Assembly: GCA_009746045.1 (NCBI GenBank)
Contig: RPFO01000167.1
Span: 2,892,648 to 2,954,522, forward strand
Reading direction: 5' to 3'
DNA: 61,875 nucleotides
From: Mesostigma viride
Taxonomy: Eukaryota > Streptophyta > Mesostigmatophyceae > Mesostigmatales > Mesostigmataceae
Part shown: in pieces, positions 13,665 through 25,125 of the stretch
Numbering within the stretch: the first letter of the stretch is position 1
Layout of the letters: each line of letters begins with the position of its first letter
Program-made: the position numbers and the translations under genes
Notes under the pieces: generated by a model
Database searches by the model: none
Seen by the model: the letters and a program-made list of their open reading frames with translations, nothing else
What the model was told of the DNA's origin: nothing

Positions 13665-14045
13665 GCAAGGGCAAGCACCCGGGTAAGAGCAAAGGCAACC
13701 GCACGAGCAAAGGAAAGGGAAACTGGAAGAGCAAGCACAAGGCCAAGGAAAGGACAAAGGCACTTGTGCTTGCCAAAAGGGCAGGCTCAAGGGAAATGAC
13801 AAGGGCAAGGGCAGGGGCAGGCACAAGGGAAGCGGATAAGGGCAAGGGCAGGCGCAAGGGAAAGAGATTAGGACAAGTCAAGCACGAGGGAACGGACAAG
13901 GGCAAGGGCAGGCACAAGGGAAAAGATGAAGACAAGGGCAGGCACTAGGGAAAGGATGAGGGCAACGGCAAACACTGGGGATCAAAGGATAGGGGCAAGG
14001 GCAGATGCTAGGGTAACAGTTAGGGCAAAGGCAGGCACAAGAGAA
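13665..14045. repeat. Degenerate GGCAAG/GGACAAGG repeat
   Basis: Imperfect 6- to 12-bp purine-rich repeats related in motif (AAGGGC, AAGGAC) to the large hexamer array at 49.5-54.7 kb, but much more diverged. The Lys/Gly-rich ORF through it is low complexity and not convincing as a gene. Confidence 0.85.
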
Positions 14046-14300
14046 GAATAAGGGGCCGTGAAGTATAAGTGGAAATGCGGGTGGCGACATGGGGTTCGAT
14101 CGGGCCTGCTGATGCAAATGCAGATTTCAACTGCAGTGACAAACACAAGCGTAGACATAGGCAACGACAAATTCCTTGCATGCGTGCCTTGCTCTTCACC
14201 GGCTGGCTCGTTTGCTAGTTGTCTAACAGTTTCTACCGATAAACATCACTTGCCATTGTAAGGTCTGCCTTGCTGCCGTGCTAGTGGGTAGCTGGGTGAT

Positions 14301-14518
14301 CGTGCTTGTTCCTTGTCAAGGGAGGGATGCATGTGGAGTAGGTGGGTGGGTGTGCTTGTTCCTTGCCAAGGAAGGGATGCACAAAGGTTAGATAGGTGCA
14401 CGTGCTTGTTTCTTGTCAAGGGAGGGACGCACAAAGGGTAGGTGGGGGCACATGGTTGTGCCTCGTCAAGGGCGGGATGCACGAAGGGTAGGTGGGGGCA
14501 TGTGGTTGGTCCTTGTCT
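14301..14518. repeat. 50-bp tandem repeat, about 4.4 copies
   Basis: Units begin at 14,301, 14,351, 14,401, 14,451 and 14,501 (exactly 50 bp apart) with the pattern TGCTTGTTCCTTGTCAAGGG. Confidence 0.93.
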
Positions 14519-15236
14519 TTTCACCGCCCAAGCGATGGCGATGTAGCATGCATTATACATTTATTCGTGCATTAAAAATCACTTTCCTTACAAGCGGCCT
14601 TAGCCGACTCCATCTGCCGTTGCCATTTCTCCGTATTGCATTGTCCGGACACGGTTTTTGTGTCGCAGGTCTTCCCCCGTAAAGGCACAAGCTGCCTGCG
14701 CGCGGAATTATGTGCAGACACCTCGGTTTCCAACACGACGGCTTCCCGCACATATCGAGCTCTGGATGTACAACATCTTCCCCCGGCGCACTTGCTCCCG
14801 GATGGAGCTTCTGTGCGGTGCCGACATCCCCGGAGCTGTCCTAAGCACCGCATGGAAACAGTATTTCAAGCCACGAAGAGAAGCCACGAATTTGATATTG
14901 ACTTGATATTGTCGTCAGAAGACTTGATATGCTATTTTCTGTGAAGGCGTTGGATTTTTGTGCATGACATGTAATCCTGCATTTAATAATGAAATTTTTT
15001 ATGAAATAGGAACTCGTCTTGCATGAGCCTTGCTGCAAATGCCATTCATTTTTTTCCCCCGGGTAAATGGGTGTTAGGGGTTAGGTTGACCGAAATGATG
15101 TGAAATCAAAGTGAAATTCTGATAAGTGACATGCGTACTGCAATTCAGAACGACATAGCGACATGATTGTAGTACCGGTAGTGTACGCGAGAAGCATACG
15201 ACGTCTTAACCTACGGGACCGAGTACCGGGATCGTA
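14519..15236. other. No gene seen
   Basis: Overlapping ORFs of 60-102 codons on both strands, none recognisable. Confidence 0.4.
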
Positions 15237-15395
15237 AATTACCAACTCGTAAATTACTACCTCGCAAATTACTACCTCGTACCTTACTACCTCGTAAATT
15301 ACTACCTCGTACATTACTACCTCGTACATTACTACCTCGTAAATTACTACCTCGTAAATTACTACCTCGTAAATTACTACCTCGTAAATTACGAC
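15237..15395. repeat. 15-bp tandem array (CTCGTAAATTACTAC)n
   Basis: About ten copies with small changes (GTACATTAC, GCAAATTAC). The repeated VVIYE peptide on the minus strand reflects this period. It adjoins the inverted repeat copy at 15,486. Confidence 0.93.
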
Positions 15396-15485
15396 GTCGG
15401 ATCTTACCTCGGATCTAACTCGTAGCTTACGAGAAAGATCCGACCTCCTATGCAAACGGTAAGAGTAAAAGCGGAGTAAATTACC

Positions 15486-15541
15486 ACCTCGTAATTTACG
15501 CCTCGGATGCTTTTTACCACCCTCGGACGAAAAGTATAGTG
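15486..15541 (-). repeat. Dispersed repeat, copy 2 (inverted)
   Basis: Reverse complement of 4,982-5,037. The G/C-rich block that follows (to about 15,700) mirrors 4,787-4,981. Confidence 0.8.
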
Positions 15542-15699
15542 TGGTAGTAGCCGAGGGGGATGAGGGGCTGGGTTGAGACCCCGCCCCCCCCTCCCCTCGA
15601 CGGAGGGGGGAGCGAAGCGGGCGGGGTCAGACCCACCCCGGGCTGCACCTGGCCACCCCCCCACCCCCGGCCTGATCAGGGGTGGGGTGGCCGGGGGCA

Positions 15700-16409
15700 G
15701 GTACAGTACTAGGGCACGTGTACTCGCTCCGCCGGGCTTGTCGCAAACAGCCAGCTAATTGAAGTACTATTTACCGACCTTTAGTTTACCTACGACCGAT
15801 AGTAAAACAGCCGTAGCTCCGTTCAGTTCGGCCACGTTTGGACGACGACCGTGAAGGCCCGTTACGGGAATTCCGAAAGGCTCCCTGCTGTCCAAAATCG
15901 GGAAGGCGGGGAAGATCCCAGAGCGTCGCAAATTGCCGGCACACCTCCTCTCAGTGTTGTTGTTGTTACCCAACAATACCCACGCCGCACATGGGCCGGC
16001 AGGCGGCAGCATGAGCACCCCCGCCCAACAGTGCGCCGTCTTGCCGCACATGGGCATTGCAAATTGGGCGCAGACACTGCTCTCTCCTGTATACAGTAGG
16101 TCCTGTATACAATAGGTCTGTAGCCTGTAAGAGCCTGTTGAGTTGAGTTGAGTTGAGTTTCAAGCTTTTTTTGTTGGTTGCATTTGGACTGCGTTCATTT
16201 ACTGTAGTAGGGGCTCACTTGGCGCCGTCTACTCCAAGACGCTGTCAGATGAGTGCCGGGATGACTTCGCGGCTCCCGGCCAACTGAAAGAATGGTTCCG
16301 GCAGGAAGGCCACGTGGCGGTACGTGCCAAGCGAATGGTTACAAGCTAATGAAGCTATACACCGTCCGCATTAGTAGTTTTATATAAATAATTGGCTTCT
16401 GTAAAATGT
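15700..16409. other. No gene seen
   Basis: Contains a (TTGAG)n run at 16,137-16,158, possibly a pentameric tail of a short retroelement. Otherwise unremarkable. Confidence 0.4.
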
Positions 16410-16515
16410 TCTGGCTGAAAACCAGGAAACAAACAAAAGAAAATTAATTAATCAACTCCGGGGGCTGAGGACTGGACTAAACAAACAAACAAACAAAATT
16501 AAATTAATTAACTCC
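16410..16515. repeat. AAACAAAC / TTAATTAA repeat array, left part
   Basis: Units consist of a unique spacer, AAACAAACAAA and TTAATTAA. The same pattern resumes at 20,050-20,180 and 20,705-21,005, so an older dispersed array seems to have been split by later insertions. Confidence 0.65.
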
Positions 16516-16575
16516 TGTGGGCTCTGGGTATCACTGACCTCCACTAGCTAAGTCGATCTAGCCTATGGCCGGCGA

Positions 16576-17463
16576 TTTATGCGGATGACACCACCCTCAT
16601 CGCGCGCCCCGAGCACATTCAGACCTGGCTGGACTGTCTGGGCCTGGAGGCGAGGGCGGTGGGGTTGGAGATTAGTGTCAAAACTGAGGCGATGGTGATT
16701 GGGGCCTCCAGTACACCGCCGCTGCCGCGCCTGCTCGATGGGACGACGGTCCCGTTCCGCGATCGCTTCAAGCTGTTACGGAGCTGGCTCCCTGACACCG
16801 CCGACGATGTGGACACCCGCATCGGCCTGGCCTGGGCTAGGCTTCGTTCGCTCAACACCTACCGACTGGCGCTCCAAGGGCCTGGGCGACCACCGCAAGC
16901 GCATGCTCTTCAAGGTCCTCGTCCTTACGGTGCTCACGTATGGCGCCGAGGCGTGGACAATCCGTCACACCCACACTGGCATCTAGGCTAGACGGCACAG
17001 TTTACAGGATGCTCCGACAGGTCCTCAACGTAGGGTTTTCCAAGCGCCCGTCATCAAAGTCTTTGTATCAGGGCATGCCCCGTATTTCGGACGAGATTAG
17101 ACAGCGTAGGATAGCATTTGTAGGACACCTTGCTCGCACCAGCCAGGTCGACACCGCCCGCCCTTGGTCTGGCCGGCCCCCAGCGGCTTGGCCAGCCAGG
17201 ACGGCACATTCTGACCTGGCCTGGCCCCAAGGACATTCCCAAAAACTGAGGTACCTAGGGAAACATGTCACGAACTACAAACAGATGTTGCTGGATCGGA
17301 CCTACTGGTCCCAGCCCATTTTGAATACCGGTCGCATCCACTCTCTCTCCCTTCTTTGGACTGCCATGCAGAACAAGACGCGGTCGGTGGAAGAGGATTG
17401 TCAAGTCTCACACGCCCGACTCTGTGGGCAAACCACCTCCCCCCAAGCGGAGGAGGCGTTTTG
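16576..17463 (+). pseudogene. Reverse transcriptase C-terminal part, frameshifted
   Basis: Reading order in broken frames: YADDTTL (RT motif C), the SVKTEAMVIGAS segment, the thumb region with RIGLAWARLRSLN, LFKVLVLTVLTYGAEAWT, then LDGTVYRMLRQVLNVGFSK, RQRRIAFVGHLART and the Lys/Pro-rich family A end. The finger and palm motifs A and B are missing because of 5' truncation. At least two frameshifts (near 16,880 and 16,960) prevent function. Confidence 0.85.
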
Positions 17464-17673
17464 ATGAGTAGGGTAGTTAGGATTTTTAGTCTAGACTAGC
17501 TACTAGATTAGAGTTAGGTTAGTTCGATTACGCGGCTCCTTCCATCCCACCCAACCATCAAGGAATATGTGCTACATGATCTCCTAACGGAGGCATGTCA
17601 TAATTTAATTTAATTTAATTTAATTTAACTTAATTTAATTTAATTTAATTTAATTTAATTTAATTTAATTTAA

Positions 17674-19948
17674 GGGGAGGGGACACCCCTAAAGGGCACT
17701 TTTCTGGAAACCATACCTATGCATGTGCTAAAAATCCAATGATGATTGGGGACCATAAATATGAATAAAAAAAAAATTTCCAGCCACTTGGGGGGGGTAC
17801 AAGCCCCCACCATACACCGGTAACGTGCTAAAAATAGAAAAGACGCTATTTTAGTCACATTTTTCCTAGGGCAGTGGGCAAACATATTGGGACCAAATCA
17901 TATATTCCCATATAGTTCCCTGACTTTTGAGAAAGTCTGCCTAATTTTGAGCACAGAATAATGATGTTTAGACACATTGATGGATTTTCCCACAAAAAGG
18001 GTACTTTTTTCCACCAAAAAAAATAAATCAAATCATACACACATGGAATAGTGCCAAATCATATATTCCCAAATACTAGAGGTTGGGGGACATGCAGCCC
18101 CAAATTTTCAGGTCATTCTGACAAGCGCAGCCCTAGTTGATGGATATTCCTAGTTTGCCGCCTGTGATGACGCTGATGGAGGTTTTAGCTAGTATTTAAC
18201 CACACTAACACCCCTTTATACATCCAAGCCAGGTGAAAACTGGCCAAACCACATACTACCATCCTCTGCACATATGGTACCTCCTATGTTCAAGGTTTGA
18301 CGACGTTCTGACAAGAACTGCCCAAGTTACAACCATTCCAAGACGGCCACCCATGTAGACACTGCAAGGAAATTAGAGTAACCATTCAGCCACACTAGCA
18401 CCTCCTTCTTCATCAAAGACACCTGCAAACTGACCAAATCACACATAATTAACTCTTGCACGCTGACGGCAACGCATGCTCAATGTGGGGGGTCATTGTG
18501 ACAAGAACTACCCAAGTTGATGGGTTTCCGATATGACCACCTGACAAGGCGCTAAGGACCACTCAGTAAGTTAGTAACCCCACAGTGCCACTTCATATGC
18601 CATCCAACATGCACCAAAACCATGCTGAGTATGTTTACAAAGTACAAATGGGTGGCCACGCACCTCATACGTCTTCATCATCCCTCCAGCATGGCCAGCC
18701 TTGTAAATATGTGCATAGCCTTGACGATGGTAGCCCTAACATGCCTAAGCAGCATTTCCTATGTTCTCCCAGGTTAGAGTGTAAGGTTGATGCAAACCAA
18801 GCTAATCAACACAACAACACCTCCTAAACTGTCCTCCCCGGCATGGATGACAAACTGGGACTATGGAGGGCAAGGAACCAAGTAGGAACATGGTATATAT
18901 AGCTTGCATGCAGTCATGCATGTCAACCATGGTTGGCTCAGCACATTGTAGTCTTGTCACATCATCATAACAAAGGAAAGCTCAGACAACCATTGGTGCC
19001 AGCTATCTACATGCAGTCACACAAATGCAATATCTCCAACATCATCTTCACTATAACACTTCCATCCCTGCACGATAAAATGCAAAGAAACCATTGGCGG
19101 CCCTTCAGCGCATGAGCGCTGTGATGCCGCTGCGGCCTGCGAAGAGAGGGTGCGTCACTCTCAAACAACAAGAAGCGTCCATACGCACAACATCCTTGCC
19201 AGAACACGTTTTATGAAATTCCCTATACCTTCCCGAAGAGCTATAGGCTGCGACTGAAGCGGCCCTGATCACGACATCAACGAAAACAATATAAAGCTGC
19301 CAGGTATTCGACAACACAACGGCAAGCGACGGCGAGCTAGCTGGCAGAAACTGCCCCAAAAGAACGCAAAAAACCTCGAACGATGAGCTCAGAGAAGAAA
19401 GCGCTGATAGCAGATAACATTCACGACAAATCTGTACCTTGCCCTCGTAAATCCCTCGCCCAGGCGTGCAACAACAGCCGTTCTTCCATGGACAGGTCAG
19501 ACACGCACTGCGCAGGTCTGAACAATTACTTACCGATAATGGCCGAAAATCTGGCGAAAAGCACCAGATCGGTTTAGAGTTCGATGCAACCGATACTAAT
19601 GCCTGCTTCACGGTCAGAACGACGCGATTTTACAGCCGCTATCATGAATTCTGTTTCATTCCGCGCGACCAAAAACTTCAGATTACCCCCCATGCCGATG
19701 GCATAAAAAAACAACAGCGATATTGTAAACCAGCTTATTTCCACCACAAACTAACATCATAAACTCATCGCCTTTTAGATTCGAGTAAAATTTTTGCATT
19801 TCGCCTGCCCTAGTGTGGTAGTTTCGCCTGAACGCAGTCGCCATGGCCACTTCCGCAAGGGGTGCTCGCACCGTGCACGTGAAATTTGTGACCTTCGGTT
19901 CCGGCGCGAATTTTTTGGCGCCAAAAAATTCGGGGGTGTCCCGTCCCC
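17674..19948. mobile_element. TTAA-flanked DNA element, 2,275 bp, no transposase seen
   Basis: Ends read TTAA-GGGGAGGGGACACCCC and GGGGTGTCCCGTCCCC-TTAA, an imperfect 16-bp terminal inverted repeat. The TTAA copies at 17,670-17,673 and 19,949-19,952 lie in the AATTT tail of the host retrotransposon. TTAA duplication is typical of the piggyBac superfamily. The longest ORF (168 codons, minus, 19,105-19,611) shows no transposase motif, so the element is judged non-autonomous. A 26-nt perfect palindrome lies next to the right end. Confidence 0.72.
19907..19932. repeat. 26-nt perfect palindrome
   Basis: CGAATTTTTTGGC followed directly by its reverse complement, 16 bp inside the right end of the TTAA element; possibly a subterminal transposase-binding site. 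Confidence 0.85.
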
Positions 19949-20049
19949 TTAATTTAATTTAATTTAATCAGTGGCCGGCGAAGGGGGGGCGCCGGGCCGG
20001 ATTGCCGGCCGAATTGGGGACGGCGTGTACGATATACGCTACCAAACCG

Positions 20050-20180
20050 GCAAACAAAAGAAATTTATTAATTAAATAAGTACCCATGTGCCTTGAACGG
20101 CTGCAGGCCAAACAAACAAACAAAAGGTTTTGATTAAATAATATAGAACCCGGGACTCTAACTGGCTCCCAACAAACAAT
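20050..20180. repeat. AAACAAAC / TTAATTAA repeat array, continued
   Basis: Same unit type as 16,410-16,515, beyond the 3.4-kb nested insertion. Confidence 0.6.
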
Positions 20181-20396
20181 CTAGGGTTATTCATAATGCA
20201 AATACGGCAAAAATTGACCCCTAATACAGGCTGGTTAGGCCAAAAGAGTCGAAATTGTGTAAGGTGCCCTTAACTTTTTACACACTTTTCCAAAAATAGT
20301 GCAAAATAGCTCAAAATTCGTGAAAAAATATTTTTAAAACATCTATGTTGAGAAAATGCCACTTTTGCTGACCAAACTTACGGCTAAACAAGCATA

Positions 20397-21353
20397 CCGT
20401 AGTGGCCCCAATATCTGTACGCGTAATTATCGTACGAATACTTTTAGGAATTTTTGTTACGTGTACGAGAACTTTTGGGAATTATTTTTACTGTACGTAC
20501 GTATAATGTCAGGGTATATTCAAGGGTGCGCGAGTACCTAGTAGGTAGTTCAGTTCAGTTTGACTGAACTGCATGTAGGTACTAGGTAGTAGCCATTTAG
20601 CTAACTGAATGCCAGCGGGCGGGTATATTGTGATGGTGTACACCCCTCGCATTGGTAAGTATATTAAATAATTATGAGGCTGGGCGCCGGCCAGCTGCAA
20701 GCGATAAATAAAACAAAAGAATTTTAATTAACTAATTCCCGAGTGTAGTGAACTGTAGTTTTCGAAGCTACCAAACAAACAAAGAAAGTGTAAATAAATA
20801 TTATTTTCCTGTCACGTGTGCAGCTTTCTCGCTAACAAACAAAGAAATATGATTTCTGGCTGAAAAATGTGCTTTTCCTAGCCGTAAGAGCAGTGCATCC
20901 GGCTGGGTTATACAGAACAAAGTCAACAAACAAATAATTATTAAATTTCGCAGCCAGTTCAACGGTTGTTCGGTAACCAAACAAACAAACTAATAATTAA
21001 TTAATTGGGCGGACACAGTAGCACTTTCAACCAATAAAACGCTAATGTCTAATTCCGAAGGGCCTTTTGGCTGAACTGAATTAAAACTACCAATGCGAGG
21101 GGTGTATGGGATAAATAAAAAATGCACAGTTTACCTCTGAGTCATGTCTCAACGCAGATCAAACGAAGTTTGCGCGCGAAAACTCCCTCCGGGCGCCGCG
21201 CCACGGGTAGCTAGGCTTTAAGGTCTGCGCCGCGCTGCGCTGGTGGTACCTAATTTTGAGGTGTACGAGGCCCGGAAGAGGGTTTTTTTGGGCCTGTACT
21301 GTACGAGGTCGATTCGTACATAATTACGCGTACAGATATTGGGACCACTACGG
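20397..21353. mobile_element. TA-flanked MITE, 957 bp
   Basis: Terminal inverted repeats of about 40 bp begin CCGTAGTGGYCCCAATATC and are bordered by TA on both sides (20,395-20,396 and 21,354-21,355), the pattern of Tc1/mariner-type non-autonomous elements. No transposase ORF. It contains a second TA-flanked element and AAACAAAC repeat units. Confidence 0.72.
20641..21104. mobile_element. Nested TA-flanked MITE, 464 bp
   Basis: 17-bp terminal inverted repeats CACCCCTCGCATTGGTA flanked by TA at 20,639-20,640 and 21,105-21,106, lying inside the 957-bp MITE. Its interior is mostly AAACAAAC/TTAATTAA units (20,705-21,005). Confidence 0.65.
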
Positions 21354-21580
21354 TATTGTGTTTCCCCTGGTTAAGTTAACATGGAGACAAGCCACAGCTC
21401 CAGCCAATAGTGTGGCAGGTTAAAAAAAATTGCAAAAATATTCATCAAATCAGAAATAAGAAGTAAAAAATAAGTTCCTGCGGGGCACAGGCAAGATTCC
21501 CATGAATCTGGGAGTTATTCCCATAGTACAGATATGGCTGCAAGATACTGCCACTAACCATACCCTGGACATAACTTGAC

Positions 21581-21865
21581 CTTCCGGAAAATTGAGAGCG
21601 AATCTGGAGAAGCTGAAAGTACATTTGCCTGGCAGTTTTTCATGACGGATGCGACTGCGAGTCGAGCGGTCGAGGAAACCGATGGCTTGTACGGTAAAAA
21701 GGCGATACAAACTGGGAGATATCTGTCTGGTTCAGAAAGTACTTCTGTAACCGACAGTAGATCAAATAATTTTCGACCGCTCGACTCGCAGTCGCATCCG
21801 TCATGAAAAACTGCCAGGCAAATGTACTTTCAGCTTCTCCAGATTCGCTCTCAATTTTCCGGAAG
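21581..21865. repeat. Perfect inverted repeat, 93-bp arms, 99-bp loop
   Basis: Arms 21,581-21,673 and 21,773-21,865 are exact reverse complements. There is no TSD or terminal motif to mark a transposon. A transcript across it would form a 93-bp double-stranded stem. Confidence 0.95.
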
Positions 21866-23374
21866 CGCTTGCTGACACTATAAGGGTCACTATAGCCTAA
21901 CCAGCCTGTAACAAACTACTAATGCGGACGGTGTACATTTGCCGAGTCAATGACTGCATGCAGTTTTGAAGGGTCGAAACGCCACAAGTGGCTGACAACA
22001 AAAACGAATATCGAATCACTGCTGTTTCGCACTGCTCAGGCTTATAAAAAAGTGTATTCAGTGGTCGACTCCCCCGCGCAATGCCGGAATCGCCGACTGC
22101 CGCCGCCGTGACTTCGGGCGCGGCGCGGTTCGTTTGTTCAATAGACGCCAAATCAGCGAGGGATGCTACCTATTCTGGTCTGCTGATTTGGTCGATGATG
22201 TCGCCGTACAGACTCCTGAGGTAGATACGTACCTGACGACGGAGCCGAAGCCGCCAACCTTTCTGAACTGAAATGAACTGAACCTTGTAATTTGTAAATC
22301 CCCGCCAGGCCGCCACGGCGCCACCTTGCGGTCTTTCGCCAGCACTGTTGTCACGATATCCTTCAAGTTAACGTCTTGTCAATGCTTTTGCAAAAACTCC
22401 GCAAGTGAAAGGCATCCGCACGTTCAGTTCAGTTCAGTTCAGTTCAGTATATTTACTCCACGCCTTTTGTCCGACAGTCCGTTCGATCCCGGTTGTCCGA
22501 CATATTTGTGGACATCCGCACGGTGCTCGTGACCCTTGAAACAAAAACTAAAAAACATGCCGGCACCGTTCAGCAATCCTTTTGCTACTCTGGAACCGAC
22601 GGGCCGACCACAAAAAATATTGCTTTCACGGAATCCAAGCAGAATTTTTCAGTAACTACCAGTACCCTTCTGAATCCTAACTACCTTTTTGTAGTATCTA
22701 CCTAAAAAGTCAAAATTCACGTGACTAACACGGGTAACCGCTTTATCTCCATGTACATTTCGAAGGACCAAGATCAGAGATTTTTACCCGTCTGCATGGC
22801 CGCGTCGACGTGGTGACGGTTCTAGCCCAGGATATCCTGTACCACCTGTTGACGAATGTCGTTGCCAAACGTTCACTTTGCCTTAAATGTGTGTCTACTT
22901 GGCGCATCTCTTTAGAAGAATATCCAGATTACAACAGATGTCGAGATTCCATCTGTTTGCATCATTTCTTGTCAGCACATTGCTAAGCTCTCGAGCAATC
23001 CGTGCAACGCAGCCTGATTCAGTCCTCGTTTACAAGTAGTTGGCTGGTTCAAGCCGCAATCGTCGTGGCCGCTTCAGGACCCAGCGCTGAATGGAACATG
23101 CAACAGCACAACTTCAGTTTGTTCAGAAGTCTGGTAATTGGGTTGGCCCACTACGGCACCGCGAGCGTGGCATTCCGTCGTAAAAGAGGTTTAGTCCACG
23201 CAATCCCTATACAAAGGAAACCACGAGGGAAATTACACGCAACATATCAGGCTCTGGTCAACACACTCCGGGCGATTTACTCGTCAAATTAAGAGCGCAT
23301 TCTGGTGAGCAGCGCACAGTAGCCACTGTCTACCACGAAAACGCGCGCATTTCACTTTCCCTGTGATCTCGATC
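21866..23374. other. No supported gene
   Basis: A (GTTCA)n run at about 22,425-22,448. The plus ORF at 23,002-23,292 (96 codons, unrecognised) could be an upstream exon of the zinc-finger gene, but no splice link is evident. Confidence 0.35.
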
Positions 23375-23719
23375 ATGGGAGACTACCTCTATTGGGCCTG
23401 CGATGTTTGTTTTCAAAGAAATGAGCCGGTCGCAAAGCACTGTACAGCGTGTCATATCCCGGCCATGCCCACTACCCCTATTAAACGCCGGACAGCCAAC
23501 CCGGAGCCTGGATGGGCATGCGACGTCTGTACGCACTACAACATTCACAGAAATGCCAAAGGAAGATGTGAAAGCTGCTCCTTTCCATCAATGCAAGGTA
23601 GACGGGGTGCAACTTCGCTTCCTCCTCCTCCTCTTCCCGCCGCTAACGAATGTCCACCCCGCAATTTCCTAATGTCGAAGATGGTGAACCGATTGATGCT
23701 TGCGATGGGCGTCGCCTAA
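23375..23719 (+). CDS. RanBP2-type double zinc-finger protein
   Basis: From ATG 23,375 the ORF encodes 114 residues. Two fingers of the RanBP2/NZF type are visible at about residues 5-30 and 47-72: YWACDVCFQRN...C-x2-C and GWACDVCTHYN...C-x2-C. Each has the W-x-C-x2-C opening, an Asn after the second Cys, and a closing C-x2-C. This family binds ubiquitin, RNA or Ran depending on the surface residues, and the sequence does not say which. A CAAG/GTAGAC donor at about 23,596, just after the second finger, suggests that the real protein continues through a spliced exon and that the Pro-rich tail read here is intronic. No 3' exon could be fixed. Confidence 0.7.
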   Translation: MGDYLYWACDVCFQRNEPVAKHCTACHIPAMPTTPIKRRTANPEPGWACDVCTHYNIHRNAKGRCESCSFPSMQGRRGATSLPPPPLPAANECPPRNFLMSKMVNRLMLAMGVA

Positions 23720-25121
23720 AGCGCGGGCTGGATCAGCACTTGCTGGTGCTGCTAGCAATTGCATCTCGGCGCAATGAAAGCGATGGCGGCGTTGACGGCA
23801 CTTGGCGATCTGCCGACCGCCGCTGTAGAAGACGGCAGACGGTGCAATACCGTTCATTCCAATACCCATGACGCTGTGTTGTGGGCCGGGGACAAGAGCG
23901 ACTCAGCGCGGGGCTGCTTTCGGCCCGGGAAGTTCTTCATGGATCCCTCTGATTTTGCGGGGGGGTTTGGACTTCTGTTGAAATGAAACCTAGCCTTGTG
24001 AGCGGCCTCTTACGATACTGTGGCATCTAGCAACTCGGATGCCTGACAGCTCATGCGTTCGATGCGGAGGATTGGCAGCGCGCCTCTGGAACCGCGCCCG
24101 TGTTTTTCTCACCTGGTGGCCACCGGTTCCAGACGCGGCTTGCGTCAAATTTCGGAGGTCATCATCCTGTACAGATCGGATGCAGCTGTGCTTTGCTGGC
24201 TGCCTACCATTAGTCTGGTCGACATACGGTTTTTACTTCTGCCAAGTCGTTTTTCGGCAGGAAGGGCCATATCAGAGCCCTGTTTTGTACATAGCTCTGT
24301 AGTTCTGTAAAGTATGTTTCCATAAGGGGTCCACGCCAGCTTTGTACTGCACGGAACCTCGGTGATTTTTATGAATTCCTGCCCCAGCTTTTATGGGTAG
24401 AGAACTAAGGGAAAAAGGCTGCTTCGCGGAGACAGGCATTCGACAACAACGTACTTTTCAATAAAGAGCGAGGGAGCGCCCAGATCCTTACGCTGGATTC
24501 CTTCATGGTGATGCTCCCTCGGCTCACCCGATGCCTTTCTTAGCTCCGTTGGCCCTTATGCTGGACCCTTTGTGCGGCGCTCCAGCCCGATTGATGCCTT
24601 TCTCCCATTTCATATGTACCACAAGTTAGGTAGCATACTTCGCCAGTTGTCTTGTTCAATGTTGATCTTAGAGTTGACCAATATTGCCAAGCAGGGTGAT
24701 TCTTGTAAGATTTCCAGTCATGGTCACTGGAGTACTAATTAGTGCTGGTCCTGTTGTCATTGACCAGTCATATATACAATTAACAATTACCAAATGTTGT
24801 CTCCTTGATATATACAATTAATAACTACCAAATGTTGTTCAATTCCAACCTTTTGCTGGCCTTCACGGATGCATTGTGCTGGCCATTGGGGACGTTGCAT
24901 CACTGCTTGTTTGTTTATAAGCAACAAATGCCCTGATCGCGCGACTGTTTGTTTCTAAGTAGCCTGTACCACCTAGATCGATCTCGCTGTGACCGTTAGC
25001 CAGCCCATATCAAGGAGACAACAAGAAAGGCTAACAAAAAGCTGGACGGTACGGTCACAAATATGCGGCGGTCAATTTTCCTTGTGGGCTATCCTGCACG
25101 CGTTCGCAAGGAGGACTTGCA
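23720..25121. other. No supported gene
   Basis: The plus ORF 23,759-23,986 (ending SDSARGCFRPGKFFMDPSDF...) has a protein-like composition and might be a later exon of the zinc-finger gene. The rest holds nothing recognisable. Confidence 0.3.
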
Positions 25122-25125
25122 TTAA

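Larger units (their letters stand above)
16576..19971 (+). mobile_element. Family A non-LTR retrotransposon, 5'-truncated, split by another element
   Basis: The insertion starts at the YADD motif of the reverse transcriptase and ends in an (AATTT)n tail. A 10-bp target-site duplication, TGGCCGGCGA, flanks it at 16,566-16,575 and 19,972-19,981; three extra nucleotides (CAG) separate tail and right duplication. The tail was later invaded by the TTAA element at 17,674-19,948, so the retrotransposon itself covers 16,576-17,673 plus 19,949-19,971. Confidence 0.85.

Noticed and set aside
19105-19611. 168-codon minus ORF as a piggyBac transposase
   Set aside because: Far too short and without the DDD catalytic motifs or the C-terminal cysteine domain.
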